Assembly: GCA_038380435.1 (NCBI GenBank)
Contig: JAWZYU010000058.1
Span: forward strand, 1,240,001 to 1,304,000
Direction of reading: 5' to 3'
DNA: 64,000 nt
Source: Ryuthela nishihirai
Lineage: Eukaryota; Arthropoda; Arachnida; Araneae; Heptathelidae
Shown: one piece after another, positions 23,680 through 38,029 of the stretch
How the letters are laid out: the number at the start of each line of letters is the position of its first letter
Numbering within the stretch: the first letter of the stretch is position 1
The notes under the pieces: generated by a model
Seen by the model: only the letters and a program-made list of their open reading frames with translations
What the model was told of the DNA's origin: nothing
The model's database searches: none
Made by a program: the position numbers and the translations under genes

Positions 23680-25739
23680 GAATAGCGTTTAGCACTGTTT
23701 TAGGCGTTTAAAACAGCATTGAAACTCATATTTTCTTGAATTATTCGATATTTACGAAATCTCATTATATAATATTAGTTACTGAGTATAAAGCATTAGG
23801 TTGTGAATCTGACTGTAAATTTAAAAGTTATTACACACCATATAGCTTTTACCTATGTCATATGCGTAAAAAACAGCGCTTAAGCAGTTATTTTGATACA
23901 TAAATCGATTTTTTTTTTCAAAATTCTATTTAGTGAAAATGTTTTTTAGACATAGAATATGATTCTGTATCACGCCTTGAACCAAATAAACCATGACGTT
24001 TTCAGTCTTACTCTAAATTCAAAAGTTGTCAGCCCAGGAAAAGTTTTTAGCTCTGTTTTATGCATTTGAAACAGCGTTGAAACTGATATTTTGGTGAATT
24101 ATTCGATACTTTCGAAATTCTATGCACCTAAACTATACTTTAACCATAGAATCTCACTACACATTACGAGTTGATGTAGATAAATTGTGAATCTGACGGT
24201 AAAATCAAAAGTTATTATACAGCATGTAGCTTTTACCTACGTTTTATGCGAGGAATACAACGTTAAAACAGCTATTTTGATACATAAATCTATGTTTTTT
24301 TCAAAATTCAATGCAGTGAAATGTTTTTAAGGCACAGAATGTTATTTAATATCACGCCTTGACCGAAAAAAAACCATGAGATTGTCACTCTGACTGTAAA
24401 TTGAAAAGTTGTTGGCATAGGAGTAGCTTGTAGCTCTGTTCTAAGCGTCCACAAAACAGCGTTCAAACTGATATTTTGGTGAAAAATTCGATATTTTGGA
24501 AATTTTACGTACCTAAACTATATTTTAGCCATAGAATCTCATTATATAATACGAGTTGAATATGAAACGATATAAAGTAATATGAATATAAAACGATGAA
24601 TATAAGGTTGGGAATTTGACGGTAAAATCAAAATTTATTACATACCATATAGCTTTGATGAATGTGATATGCGAAAAAAACAGAGCTAAAACAGTTATTT
24701 TGATTCATAAATCAATTTTTTTTTCAAAATTCTATGCAGTGAAAGTTTTTTTATACAGAAAACGTCATTTCATATCACGCCTTGATGGAAATAAACCATC
24801 AGAAAATCACTCTGATTGTAATTTGAAAAGTTGTTGGCACAGGAATAGCTTGTAGCTCTGTTCTAAGCGTCCACAAAACAGCGTTCAAACTGATATTTTG
24901 GTGAAAAATTCGATATTTTCGAAATTCTATGCACCTAATCTAAACCTTTGCCATAGAATCTGATTATATAATATGAGCTGATGACTATAAAGAATCAGAT
25001 TGTCAATCTGATTATAAATTCAAAAGTTATTACACATCATATAGCTTTCTTCTCAGGTTTGTGCTCGGAATACAGCTCAAAAACTATAATTTTGATACAT
25101 GAAATTGATTCTTTGCATTAGGTTGTCAATCTGACTGTAAATTCAAAAGTTATTACACCACCTTACACATTTTACCTTTGGTTTGTGCTCGGAATACAGC
25201 GCTAAATCCGGTATTTTGATACATAAATTGATTCTTTTAAAAATTCTTTGTTGTAAAAATGTGTTTAAGGCATAGCATGTCATTCTACATCACGCCTTGA
25301 TGGAAACAAACCATCAGATTGTCACTCTGACTGCAAATTTAAGGGTTTTACAGAAATAGCTTTTACCTCTGTTTTAGGCATTTAACACATCATTAGACTG
25401 ATAATTTGGCGAATTATTCGATAATTTCGAAATTCTATGCACCTAAACTATTCTTTAGCCATAGAAACTCACTATATAATACGAGTTTATGAATATAAAG
25501 CATTAGGTTGTGAATCTGACTGTAAATTCAAAAGTTTTTACACACCACGTATACTTTTCCTATCTTTTATGTGCGGAAAACAGCGCTAAAATAGCTATTC
25601 TGATACATAAATCGATAGCTCTAAGCAGTGTTTTAGGCGTTTAAAAGAGCATTGAAACTGATGTTTTGGTGACTGATATTCGATATGTTCGAAATTCTAT
25701 GCACCTAAAGTATACTTTACACATAGAATCTCATTATAC
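23680..25739 (+). repeat. 390-bp satellite, copy 2 of 5951-8010
   Basis: Carries the second substitution, G24222 where copy 1 has C6493. Confidence 0.9.
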
Positions 25740-26278
25740 ACCTATCCATCGATTTACACTGAAGATAGGTTCCGCACAAAACCGCGTAAATCGAAATTTT
25801 GGATTTTGCTATGTAAAATCGTGTAAAACGAAAAAAATTAACAATAAGCATAATGCAGTCATTTATTCACGTAAAACAAAAGCAAGACATCTTGAAAAAC
25901 AAAATTACACTTCGTTCATAAAATAAAAAATATATGTAGGTAATATAAGTACATATTTAATTCATTTTACATTAGGAACAAAAAATATAAGATCCTTAAA
26001 AAAATTAACAATAAGTTTAATTACTGTCATCACTTTCATGGACTATCAGTCTTTTCTTCCTGATTGGTATGATGTCACTTTCATCACGCGATAGTTCTTA
26101 ATGCGATTCTGGTTGAATGGTTGATGAATTAGGGACAATCTCAGATCGACGAGACTTTGTAATGAAATCCGTAATTAACAATTGTGTAGGTTTTTTTTGT
26201 TAAATTTTTATAGACCTCATATTGATTTAAGCACTTACTAATATCCGCTGGAATCGGAGAGCTCGTTCAACATTCGTG

Positions 26279-27730
26279 TCATTTTTTGTTAAAAATGATT
26301 ACCCAATTTTCTCCCCAATTCAATCCTATGCTGATGACTCTTGCTGTGAACGCAACTGGTTCAGATTGCTCTTCATCAGGATCATTGTCTTCATCACGTT
26401 TATTTGTTTCATGAATCATGTTAACTAAATCATCCTCATCTAGTTCTTCATCAGCCATTATTTCTTCAATTATCTGCCTCAGCAAATCCTCCTATAGTAT
26501 GCGCCAACTCAGTGATCTGAGAATATTCATGCTTTAATGGTAATCTATAATTCTCACCTTCAACAGCATCTGGCCATATTGCTTTCCAGCAGGCATTGAG
26601 CGTTGATTGTTTACTCTGGGTATATGGAAGTCCAACATGCTTAACAAAATCTAAGATTGTAAATTTCTTCCAAGCATCCATAAGAGTAAGAGATCCATCA
26701 TTCTCTATTTGTTTCAAAATATACCTGAAGGTTTGCTTGATATACAATGCCTTGAAAGTCGAAATTATCCCTTGATCTAACGTAATAGAGCGAACCTCTA
26801 TTAATAAATTAGGAAATTAAATAAGGAAGTTGTATTCTTTGGTAAAAAAACAATTTGCATATTTTCGTGTTGTAAATCTTGAGGATGACCTGATTCATTA
26901 TCAATTAATAGAAGGGCCTTAAAAGGCAATCCCCTTTTACTTAAATAACTTTTGACATCTGGGACAAACAAGTTATGAAACCATTCATTGAAAACCATGC
27001 AGTGACCCTGCTTTCTTATTAGCCATCCAATAAACGGGAAGGTTTTTTGATGTTTAAATGAGCGTGGTGTTTTCGATTTGTTAATAACCAATGGTTTCAT
27101 TATATGATCGCCTAAAGCGTTGCTACAGAAAAGAACTGTTATACGACTTTTCGCTGCCTTATGACCAGCAGCTGATTTGTGAGCTTTAGCCATATAGGTT
27201 CTTTCTGGGATTTTTTTCCAGAATAACCCGGACTCGTCAGCATTGAATACCTGGTCAGGAGTGTAGGAGTTGGCGGCAATGATTTCAGAAAATTTTGCTG
27301 GATATTTTTGTGCTGCATCCGAATCAGCAGATGCTCTTTCACCTTTCAATCTTAGATTATGTAAAGATTGTCTTTGTTTAAATCTCTCGAATCAATCGTT
27401 GCTTGTGGAAAAAGATACCTTCTTTTCATCTGGCGAAGTCGACGGTAACTGATTCTTAAGTGTTTCATAAATCTTTAAAGCCTTATTTGTAATGGCAATG
27501 GTATCAATTGGAACCCGCTTTTGAGTTTGGTCTTCTAGCCATATCATTAATGCCTTTTCCATATTTTCCATTGTAACATCTCTTACATATGAAATTGTGC
27601 TCATACTCGTGCAAGATCCAGCTGCTATACTTTTTCTAATGGAGTCTTCATTTTTTCTTATTGTCCTTATTGTGGCTTTATTCATGGAGTAAAATTTAGC
27701 AATATCTGTTACTCTTTCTCTATTACGTAG
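26279..27730 (-). pseudogene. Tigger-like transposase, copy 2 (broken)
   Basis: Same lesions as copy 1: in-frame TGA at 27392, disruption near 26780-26804 and frameshift near 26480. The N-terminal fragment is at 33298-33362. Confidence 0.87.
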
Positions 27731-27914
27731 GCTGGCTGGCTTAACGTTACAAGTTCTCTGAGAGGTCCGTTTCCGGCTTTCTCAGATCTCCAATCAAAAT
27801 TCATAGATTTTTTCGAAGTGGAAAAGGTGGAACAAAGTTGACTTGTTGGAAACATAAAATGAAAAGAAATTCATTTAGAATTCTTAAGAATATAAAATCA
27901 AAATAGATTCTGTT

Positions 27915-30900
27915 TTATATTATTTTCCATAATTCTGTTTCTAAAAGAAACTCTCCTACAAGGTTATAAATATTTTTCCTGATTTCCAAATTAGGATTAT
28001 CTAAAATATTGCAAATTGTAAATTCATCAATACCTAAAAGAGTTAATTCTTTGAACATTTTTTTTCTTGAGATAGAATATTTTGGGCAATTTAGTAATAT
28101 ATGATTAACACTTTCTAAAGTATTACAGTAATTACAATTTGGAGAGTTAAGCTGTTTGATTTTGTACAAAAATGGATTAATAGTTGTAGCACCTGTTCTA
28201 AGTTTATAAATTTTGCACATTAATGCTCTAGAAAGATTATATTTATTTATATATTGGATGTTACATTTTAGGTTAAATCTATAATTATTTTGAATACTGC
28301 CATTAACTTTAAAAATCATATTTGTGAGATGGAATTCATGATTATGAATTAACTTTTTAAATTGTTTATAAAAATAAATAGTTTGAGTATAGTTTGGTAG
28401 ATTAATAGCTTTTTTCGCAAGATCATCAGCAATTTCATTACCAGAAATGTTGCAATGAGCCGGGATCCATTGAAGTGAAATACTATTTTTTAAAATTCTA
28501 ATATTAAAATCCGTTAAAGTTAAAATTTGATATAAAAATTTTGTATAATAATAATCTTGTCTTAAAATATTCAAAGCACATTTTGAATCGGTATATATTA
28601 TGATAAGTTTATTTTTAAATGTTTGCATAACACATATTAGAGCTTCAATGATAGCAATTGTTTCTGCTTGTGAAATAGAAATGATAGATGGAAGTTTGAT
28701 GGATTTAGAGGTTTGTGTTGATGGTATATAAAATGCTGCTGCTGCAGCATTCAAATTTGTTTTAAGTGAACCATCAGTGTATATGCTAATATGATTTGTA
28801 TATTTTACATTACAGTAAGAATTAGATAAAATTTTTAAGGTTTCCGCTGAATAATTTTTCTTATTAAAAATATCTGGAAGATTATCTCGAATTGTCGGTC
28901 TGTAAAAACTCCAGTCCGCAATTAGATTGAAAAAATCTCCTGAAGTAGAGGTATTAAAAATTAAATTTAATAAAGGATCATTATTTAATATTTTATGATA
29001 ATTATTAAATTTTTTTAAATTGTTTTGATAATTGATTAAGAAAGGATGTTGAGGAATTTTGAAATATAGTCTGGCTAAATATTTAATTAAAAGAATTTTA
29101 ATTCTGATATTAAAAGGAGAGATTGCTGTTTCACCAATTAGAGAGGTTGTGGGAGTTCTTTTTAATAGGCCTAATGATACTTTTATGAACTGGTTTTGAA
29201 GAGTAGAAAATTTTTTAATTTTGTAATCACAAATTCCGACCATGAATTCAAAGCCAAATTCAATTTTTGGCCTAACAAGATTTTTATACAGAGAAATTAA
29301 AAATTCTGGTGCTGTACCCCAATTAGTGGTAGCAAGACATTTAAAAAAATTTAGTAGTTTACAGCCTTTGCTGTATTGATATGTGAGGTGATCGTTCCAT
29401 TTCAGTCGGAAATCCAAATAGATACCTAAATATTTAAATGCAGTCACTTGTTTGATCTGTTGATCATTTATCCGTAATATGATTTCAGGTGGAGGACTTT
29501 TTGAATAGGTAAAAGGTAAACAAACTGTTTTTTCATGATTAAGTGTGAGATGCCAAGTTTTACAGAATTTTACAATAATATCGATGTGAGATTGTAGTCT
29601 TTTAGTTAGATGAACGATGTTTTTACCCCAGACTCCATATGACAATATCGTCCGCAAAAGTTGCAAACTTAATGTCGGAATCAAAGTAATTAAATAAATC
29701 ATGCAGATAGATATTAAAAAGAGTCGGGCTCAAAATTGAGCCCTGTGTTATTCCTTGAGTCATACTTAATATTGAAGATAAATCATTATTTATTTTAACT
29801 TGGTATGATTTTTTAGTTAAATTAAAATGTAGGAATTGCAATAAGTTTCCTTTGATATTTAATTTAATAATTTTGTGTAATAGGCCTTTTTGCCAAATTG
29901 AATCAAAGGCAAGTGAAAGGTCGAAAAAAATCGCCACACAGTAAAATTTTTTTGATTTAGCAATATGAAAATCAGTAATTAACGAGGAAATACATTCTTT
30001 AGATGATTTACCTCTCCTAAATCCGAAGAAATTGGAAGGAAAAGTGTGTGAGCTTTCTAAAAACAAATTAAGTCGTCGAAAAACTAATTTTTCAAAAAGT
30101 TTTAAACTGTTGGAGAGTAAAGAAATGGGTCGATAAGAATTTGGATCAGATGGTAGCTTATTTGGTTTCTGAATGAATATTATAAAGAAATTTGACCAGG
30201 CCAAAGGATAGTTATGATTTTTCCAGATGCGGTTAAAAATATCTAGCAGTTTATTTTTCCATAATGGTGGGAGATTAAAAAAGAATTTGTTTAATATGAA
30301 ATCAGGACCTGATACTGATTTAAGATTTAATTTTTTTATAGCATAATTAAGTTCGTTTAACGAGAATTTAGCGTCCATGATTGGGATATCAGGACGGAAT
30401 ATTAAAATATTTTTATCTACCCGATTTTCAATCTTTTTTTCATAATATGAAATATGTAAGGTGTTTGCAATTTTTAGATTTGAGCCCATAAAGTCTACTG
30501 TTTGGGACATGTTTAAATTTTTATCTAAAGCAATTTCTGCTAGAGGAAAAAATTGTTTAGGTTCTTCGTTCAATGTTTTAAAAATTCTCCACATATTAGA
30601 GATTGAAAACTGGAAAAAATTTTCCAGTTTTCTCTATATAATTCCTTTAGTTTTTTCCTGACTAGAGCTTTGATTTTTTTTAAATAGTTTATATCTTTAA
30701 AATCTCTTGTTCTTTTGGATTTATTTTCAGCTTTTTTTCTTATGGTAGTAATTTTATTCATGTGCCAAATGTTTCTATGTATTTTTGGATTTTTATTTAT
30801 GATTTCGGAAAAGCAAGATTTTGTATGTTTTTCAATTTGATTAAAAAAAATATTATAATCACATGTATCGGGATTAGGAGAATTTTGAATCAGAAGATTA

Positions 30901-31607
30901 TGAAATTGATACCAATTGTTAAGTTTAACTATTTTCTTATCCGTAATTTGGAATTTAGAAGAGATTAAAATGGGGTGGTGGTCACTACCTCTTGTATCTT
31001 GGAGGAGTGACCAAGAAAATTTATTATATAATTCGGGTGAGCAAAAAGATAGGTCAATAATTGATCTATTATTATTTTGATTTTCATGAGTAGTTAGTTT
31101 TTCATTTAAGATAATAAAATCATTTTTTACTATGAAATTGTTTAAATGAACTCCTGCTCTATTTATATGATAGGAATGCCAAGCATAGTGGTGCGAATTG
31201 AAATCTCCAACAAAAAATAGTGGAGGTGAAACTTGATCAAGAATTTCAGAATAAATTGATTCGTTAATGAACTTGTACGGGTTATAAATATTAATTAAAG
31301 TAAATTTAAATTTTTTTAGTAAGATATCAAGCGCAATAATTTCTAGATCTGGATTATTTACAGTAATGTTTCTAATTTTATGTTTGATGGTTCTCCTAAC
31401 ATAGAATCCAACTCCTTTGGAATTTTCGGAGGCAAAGTGAGAATAGAAAATGAAGGAAGAAATTCGAGTATTTTTTTAGTAAAAATTTCCTGAAGTGCTA
31501 CAACACTTAATTTCTTGTACTTACCGAGTAAGACAATTTCTCCTTTTTTACATACAATTCCTCTGCAATTCCACTGTAAAAAAATAAAGTCATTGGAAGA
31601 ATTATAT
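27915..31607 (-). pseudogene. Non-LTR ORF2, copy 2 (broken)
   Basis: Endonuclease, RT and RNase H with the same three frameshifts as copy 1; translated segments are identical. Confidence 0.9.
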
Positions 31608-33180
31608 CTTGAGATTTATGATGATGTCTTCCAATATAGAATATTCATCTTCAGTGTTACAAATATATCGACACAACTGAAGAATTAAGTCAATAATTAA
31701 GTTTCTAGAGATGTTATCATTGCTTATGTTGTTTTCTATGCTTGAAGGATATTGTAAAATTTTTTTGGGATTTTTAATATGAAGAGATCTTTGGGCTACT
31801 TGAGCATAAGTGTTTTGATTAGTAGCACTAGTTGATGGTTGACGTTCAGAAGACTTTTGCTTTGACACTGTTGGAGCAAGATTTTTTATCTGTGTCTGCA
31901 ATTTTTTAGGTTTGATTTTTTCAATAGGTTTGGTCAAAGGGCTTCCTTCTTCATCAATTATGTTTTCAATGACAAATTCCTTTTCTTTTTCATGAATAGG
32001 TGATTGTTGACTAATTTCATTACATGAATGAATGTCAATTACTTTTCCTATTACTTCCTTATGAGATTTGAATGGTTGTTGCTTAAGTGGTGGAGTGATT
32101 TTTTCAGAATTTGAAGATCTTTGAGCCAAAGCTTGTTTAAAAGCAACATTCCAGGAACATTCATGTAATTCCTGGATTCTTTTAGCACGGCATGCTACAC
32201 GTTTTATAGGGCAGGCATAATATGTCGATGGATGATCGCCTGAACAATTTGGACAGCAGAGTGTTTTTGAAGTACAATTCTTATAATAGTGTAGACCTGA
32301 GCATCTTTTGCATCTAGGTTTTCCTCGACAACCAGTGCCAGTATGTCCAAACCTGTTACATCTAAAGCACAAGGGAGGAGGGAAAAAGTAAGGTTTGACT
32401 TTGATCCTTGAAAGGCCAACATAAACAAATTTTGGCAGTGTGTCTGAGTCGATTTTAAAAACCACATTGTCCGTTGGATCTTTAACAATGATGGTATGAT
32501 TTGAATTTGGAGAAAATCTGTTCATCCTCCTTACAGAAAAAATTCTATATTTATTAAGTTCTTTTAACAGAATGTCATCCGTATATTTTGTATTTACTCG
32601 CTCCATGATTCCAAGGAGAAAATCGTTTTGAGGGAATCGATACTCTACTTTCGTGGTTAATAAATTTTTGTCAATTCAGTTAATTCATTGTCCGTGTCTG
32701 GGAAAATGATTAAGTCACCCTTTCTTGTAAAATGTCCTCTGAAGTCCTTTTGAAATCGGTTGAAGAAATAATCTGTCACCTTCGTGTCATCAAGGTCACT
32801 AAGTTTTGGATTTTTATTGTAGAAAATAATGGGTGATATATTTTCTTCTGCTTGTAATTCATCATTTGTTGTTGATTTAATTGGGATTTCCTCTTCATCA
32901 GATGTAGTTCAGATTCATTTTGTAGAATAATAATTTCTTTAGTATGTTTCTTTTTCTTTTTTTTCTTTTTTTGTTGGAGCAAATCACTAAAAATTTCATT
33001 ATTAACTTCAATTTTATTGATGTCATTTGAAGAATAGCTTCTATATAAATTTGAAAGTTCCATTTTTTTTATGTGCTTTTCTAGCTTATTAGTTTGTGCC
33101 TTTTCACTTGACTTGATTGGGACGCCTTCCGTCTTTTTCAATTTAACGTTGGGCTTTCTGCTCTTTCCCAATTTAGGCAT
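31602..33180 (-). pseudogene. Non-LTR ORF1, copy 2 (frameshifted)
   Basis: Three zinc knuckles in 32606-31602 and the basic N-terminal piece in 33180-32776, identical to copy 1. Confidence 0.88.
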
Positions 33181-33297
33181 TACAACTTCTTACCAAAAAG
33201 TTACCAAATTAACTTCACAAAAGTTAAGAAGCAAATAACAAACAGGGCCAAATTTGGCACATCCGATCGCAATCAAATCCCGAATCGGAATCTCCTC

Positions 33298-33362
33298 TCT
33301 CTATTACGTAGACGATCTAATATTTTAATTTTTGTTTCTAAAGAAATAACTTTTCTTTTCAT
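33298..33362 (-). pseudogene. Tigger transposase N-terminal fragment, copy 2
   Basis: Offset copy of 15569-15633. Confidence 0.87.
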
Positions 33363-33546
33363 TTAATTCCTTTTTAAACCTTTTGGCATTATAAAACCTT
33401 TAAAGATTTACGTAAATTATAAAAACGCCAGAAAAACTATAAATGTTGGAAACTTACCAGTAGATATTTAAATAATAGAATAAAAAACGCACAATGATGT
33501 AAAGCTTTGCTGCTAAAATGATATTGCACTACTTCACATGAACCAG

Positions 33547-34405
33547 ATAGCTAAAGGATATATGGTGTGTAATAATTTTTGAATTTATAGTCAGATTGAC
33601 AATCTGATTCTTTATAGTCATCAGCTCATATTATATAATCAGATTCTATGGCAGAGGTGTAGATTAGGTGTAGATTAGGTTCGAAAATATCGAATTTTTC
33701 ACCAAAATATCAGTTTGAAAGCTGTTTTGTGGACGCTTAGAACAGAGCTACAAGCTCTGTTCTGATGGTTTATTTCCATCAAGGCGTGATATGAAATGAC
33801 GTTCTCTGTATAAAAAAAACTTTCACTGCATAGAATTTTGAAAAAAAAAATTGAGTTATGAATCAAAATAACTGTTCTAGCGCTGTTTTTTACGCATATC
33901 ACATACGTAAAAGCTACATGGTGTGTAATAAATTTTGATTTTACCGTCAGATTCCCAACCTAATGCTTTATATTCATCAATTCGTATTATATAATGAGAT
34001 TCTATGGCTAAAGCTACTCCTATGCCAACAACTTTTGAATTTACAGACAGAGTGACAAACTGATGGTTTGTTTCCATCAAGGCGTGATATGGAATGACAT
34101 TATATGCCTTAAAAACATTTCAAAACTTAGATTTTAAAAAAGAAATCAATAGATGCATTAAAATAGCTGTTTTAGCGCTGTTTTCGTCGCATAAAACATA
34201 GGTAAAAGCTATATGATGTATAATAACTTTTGATTTTAACATCAGATTCACAATTTATTTACATCAACTCGTATTGTGTAATGAGATTCTATGGCTAAAG
34301 TATAGTTTAGGTGCATAGAGTTTCGAATGTATCGAATAACTCACCAAAATATCAGTTTCAACACTGTTTCAAATGCATAAAACAGAGCAAAAAGCTTTTC
34401 CTGGG
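33547..34405 (-). repeat. 390-bp satellite, reverse segment, copy 2
   Basis: Offset copy of 15818-16676. Confidence 0.88.
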
Positions 34406-34679
34406 CCCACGGTCAGTAGGGGACACCGATGGGCTTGGAAAGGCCGCCGTCCGTCGGATGGGACGTTAAGCCGTGGCCCCGTGTGTGGGAGAGCCATACC
34501 CTATGCACGTTAAAGAACACGCTGGATGGCCTTGACGGGAGACTACCATCTGTCTCCCAACAGCTGTTCCAGTGGGTCCCCTCCCCCAACCTTCTCTGAG
34601 ACTTCGGGGTCCATGTGACCTGGCCATTTAGCCCATTGTGTGCAAAAAGGCGCCGCTCAGAGGTAAAACAACCCAACTC
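34406..34679 (+). mobile_element. Family 1 SINE, 5'-truncated, copy 2
   Basis: Offset copy of 16677-16950. Confidence 0.85.
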
Positions 34680-34947
34680 TGTTTTCTATATAATATTGAG
34701 CTCTCTTAAAAATGTTGTACCCGTTATTAACCATCGTAACTACATCATTGCCACCGATATCAGATCCATCTAATTTCAGTATTTTGCCTCTGACGTGCAT
34801 ATAACTGTTGTGCGGATGTAGGAAAACGTCAATATCTTTGGTATATATTTTGTATTTTTCGAGATTTTTAACATTAACATTGGTTTTCCGATATTCTAAG
34901 TATTCATATTTTGTCGTGGAATTATCGTCTATTGAGTCTTCGAACAA
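34680..34947 (-). pseudogene. Major-capsid-like N-terminal fragment, copy 2
   Basis: Offset copy of 16951-17218; identical translation, truncated by the same SINE. Confidence 0.48.
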
Positions 34948-35124
34948 ATTCTAGTAAGTAGCTTCAACGTTCATCCTATACTTACTTTTTGATTATTAGG
35001 CCATTTCCGTATATTAACTGATTAAGAATATTTCTGCTCTTAGGGGATATTTTCTCGCTTTTTCAAACGATAGGCGACGGATTTGTATAAAATATTTTAA
35101 TTCGCTTTCTCAGTATCTTCATTT

Positions 35125-35606
35125 TTATTTGGGTCTGATGTGCAACATATAAGTCACGTTTTCCTTGTTCAAGTCAATTACCTTATTGTTCTGATCGGTT
35201 ACTTTCATTCTAACGTTGTAAATGTAATCAGTTTTATTCAGCGGTAAATATATGGGGAATAATGGATGTGTGTCTATTAAACTGCCAGGCGGTGTTTGAG
35301 GCACGAAACTGTACAACACGTCGCTCTTCTGTTTATTGAGATAGGAAGATTCGACTATAGAACAGTGAATCAGAATGCGATCGAGCCTCTCGTTATGTTA
35401 GGTGGGAACTTTCCTTCGTTTTTTGTTGCATGATTGATTTTCGAATCGAATCCTAGTATTTCTCGTAACTGTCCATCAAAAAAATCTATTTTATATCCTC
35501 TTGCCATAACAAATCTTGATGTGGGGAGGTTGCTCTCTAGTATTATAAGGCTAGGATCCCCATAGATATTTTTCAAAACATCATTAAATCCGTCTATATC
35601 GTACAT
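35125..35606 (-). pseudogene. Penton/minor-capsid-like pseudogene, copy 2
   Basis: Offset copy of 17396-17877 with the same frameshift (near 35384). Confidence 0.5.
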
Positions 35607-36449
35607 TCCATTAACCCTCCCCTTTGGGGGGGGGGGGGGTAGAAGTCATGGAGGAAATTGTTTAGAACCTGTGACACTCCCCATATCACAAGCTCTCATT
35701 TAACGCATGAAATTTGGCCCTGGCATTCCAAAGATATATCGAACAATCGTTTTCAAATATTTAGAAAATATAAAAGTATGAGAGATGCAAATGTTTTAAA
35801 GTCCCGCACCGCAATCTGCATAAATATTGCATTTAATAACAATTTATTTAGTCATAGAGTTCAAAAAGAACTCTTCTAGATTTTTACTTATCTTCCTATT
35901 GCTTTTCGCTTTGTCAGTTAGTCGGTTTGTAAGTTTGTCGGATTCTGGATTTCTCAAAATAGCTGTTTCATAATATCTTTCGAACGCAATGGCGGAACGA
36001 AATAATTTATGTGTCAAATGAAAGCTAGTGAAGCGGGGAGTGTCATAGGGTATAAAAAAATTGACCCCCACATGCGTTCCTTCCCCCTAAAAAAGGGGAA
36101 ATATGAAAATTATTCTTAAACTATATCTCTAGAACACGAATGCCGAAAGTAACATGCGATACGTCAAATGATAGCTTCTGAGGCGGGGAATGCCACAGGC
36201 TATGAAACATTTACACCCCATGCTTTCTTCTCCCTGAAAAAGAGGATATGTGAAAGTCGTTCTACTATATCTTCCGAATGCGAGGGCTTACAGTTACGAG
36301 TTAAGTGCCAAATGAAAGCTCATATAATGACCGTCGTAAATTATTTCGAAATTTGCATCCCCACTATTCCCCCTGTTAAAAAAGGGAACACCGGATTTTC
36401 CTGGTATTCGACTCTGACGAGTCATATCTGGAATTAAAGCTTGTGACAT
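35607..36449. repeat. G14 tract and degenerate ~150-bp repeat, copy 2
   Basis: Offset copy of 17878-18720; the poly-G run is again exactly 14 bases. Confidence 0.75.
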
Positions 36450-36756
36450 CTCCAAAGTCATGGGCTACCTCAAACACGACTGCAAAAGTCAGGAATCCTT
36501 TGAAGTCAATACGAACTCAGTGACTGATTGCACTAAATATAATATTTTTTCAATTTCCATTTTATTTTGCAATACAAAGGTGTTATGCTAGTTAATATAA
36601 TACAATTCACATGAAACATAAAAGGGACACTCTGTTACAAATTTAATACAGAATTTGACAAGACTGAGCAACTTAAGTAAATTACATTAAATAATTGTCG
36701 CAAATATATGATACACCAGTGTTTTAAGCATTAAAAATATTAATGAGTTAAAGTAG

Positions 36757-36989
36757 TTAACAAACTATGTTTGAATGCAGAATACTTTTGGCTCCTTTAA
36801 AATTATTATCTAAATTATTCCAAACTTTCGCACCCCGATAGGTCAGTGATGCTTGTCCATAATTTGTTCTACATAATGGTAATTCTAGGTCAAGTTGCTG
36901 TAGACTTGAGTAATGATAACACTTCCTTTGGAAATTGATATCGTATTTTTTCAATCTAATAACACAGAATATAAATAACGCTAATTTAA
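36757..36989 (-). pseudogene. Non-LTR ORF2 C-terminal fragment, copy 2
   Basis: Offset copy of 19028-19260. Confidence 0.6.
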
Positions 36990-37410
36990 TTTGTATAGAT
37001 CCGAAAGCTGTAGAATTTTGGATTTTTCAAAAAAAATTTAGTATGTGCATTAAAGTGTATATTATACAGAGTTCTCAAGAAGGTTTTTTGAAGATATAAT
37101 AGCTTATTAATATTCTGATTACTTGTGTTACCCTATATCGAAATACAATAATGCCGATGAGAATAAATAATACATATGTCTTTAGGTTTATTTTCTACGT
37201 TTTACTGCCAAATAGTAAAATATGTATTTTTTTAGTTTCTTAATTTATTTGTATCTTTTTCAATTATTTAATTCGTCATTACATTTAATAACTAAAAGGA
37301 CACATCGCCTCTGACGCATATGAGAATCTCGTTTTCAAAGAGAAAGAAGTTTTTCCTTTCTTACCGTTTCATTTCTTAAAAGTTTTAATTTGAGCTAGCG
37401 GATGATGGGG

Positions 37411-37786
37411 TTGGGTTGGGTTGGTTTACCTCTGAGCTGCACTTTTTTGCACACCATGGGCTAAATGGCCAGGTCACATGTACCCCGAAGGCTCAGAGAA
37501 GGTTGGGGGAAGGAACAGCTGTTGGGAGACGGTAGCCTCCCTTCAAGGCCATACAGCGTGTTCTTTAACGTGCACAGGGTGTGGCTCTCCCGCACACGGG
37601 GCCACGGCTTAACGTCCCATCCGACGGACGGTGGGCTTTCCTAGCCCATCGGTGTCCCCTACTGACCGTGGGCACGGTGGGGAATTTTGCGGAGATAAAT
37701 CTCAACACTGACCCAGCTAGGACTCGAACCTGGGAACTACAGATTATGAGCCTGGCGCACTATACCGACTGAGCCACCCCCGCTCC
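37411..37786 (-). mobile_element. Family 1 SINE, full length, copy 2
   Basis: Offset copy of 19682-20057, with its 12-bp target-site duplications at 37399-37410 and 37787-37798. Confidence 0.93.
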
Positions 37787-38029
37787 CGGATGATGGGGGA
37801 AAATGCAAAAACTATTTCGTTAGTAATTATACAACATAAGAGTATTCGATTTTTCAATTCTTAAATCTCAAAAGTTGCATTTCCCACACCTCTCTCAGAA
37901 AAATCGGTAGATTATTGCTATCAGTGGAATATCTGTTAAAAACCAGCACTAATTTTTCAAATTTCTATTTTTTACATTTTATTTGTAAAACTTGCTTTAA
38001 ATTCTTTTCGGTGATCTGTAAAGATAGAA

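Larger units (their letters stand above)
27731..33297 (-). mobile_element. I-group non-LTR retrotransposon, copy 2
   Basis: Offset copy of 10002-15568, with target-site duplications at 27717-27730 and 33298-33311. It arose by the segmental duplication, not by a second transposition, because its flanks are duplicated too. Confidence 0.92.
25740..33546 (-). mobile_element. Tigger/pogo DNA transposon, copy 2
   Basis: Offset copy of 8011-15817, with the same missing right terminus and the same nested retrotransposon. Confidence 0.82.
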
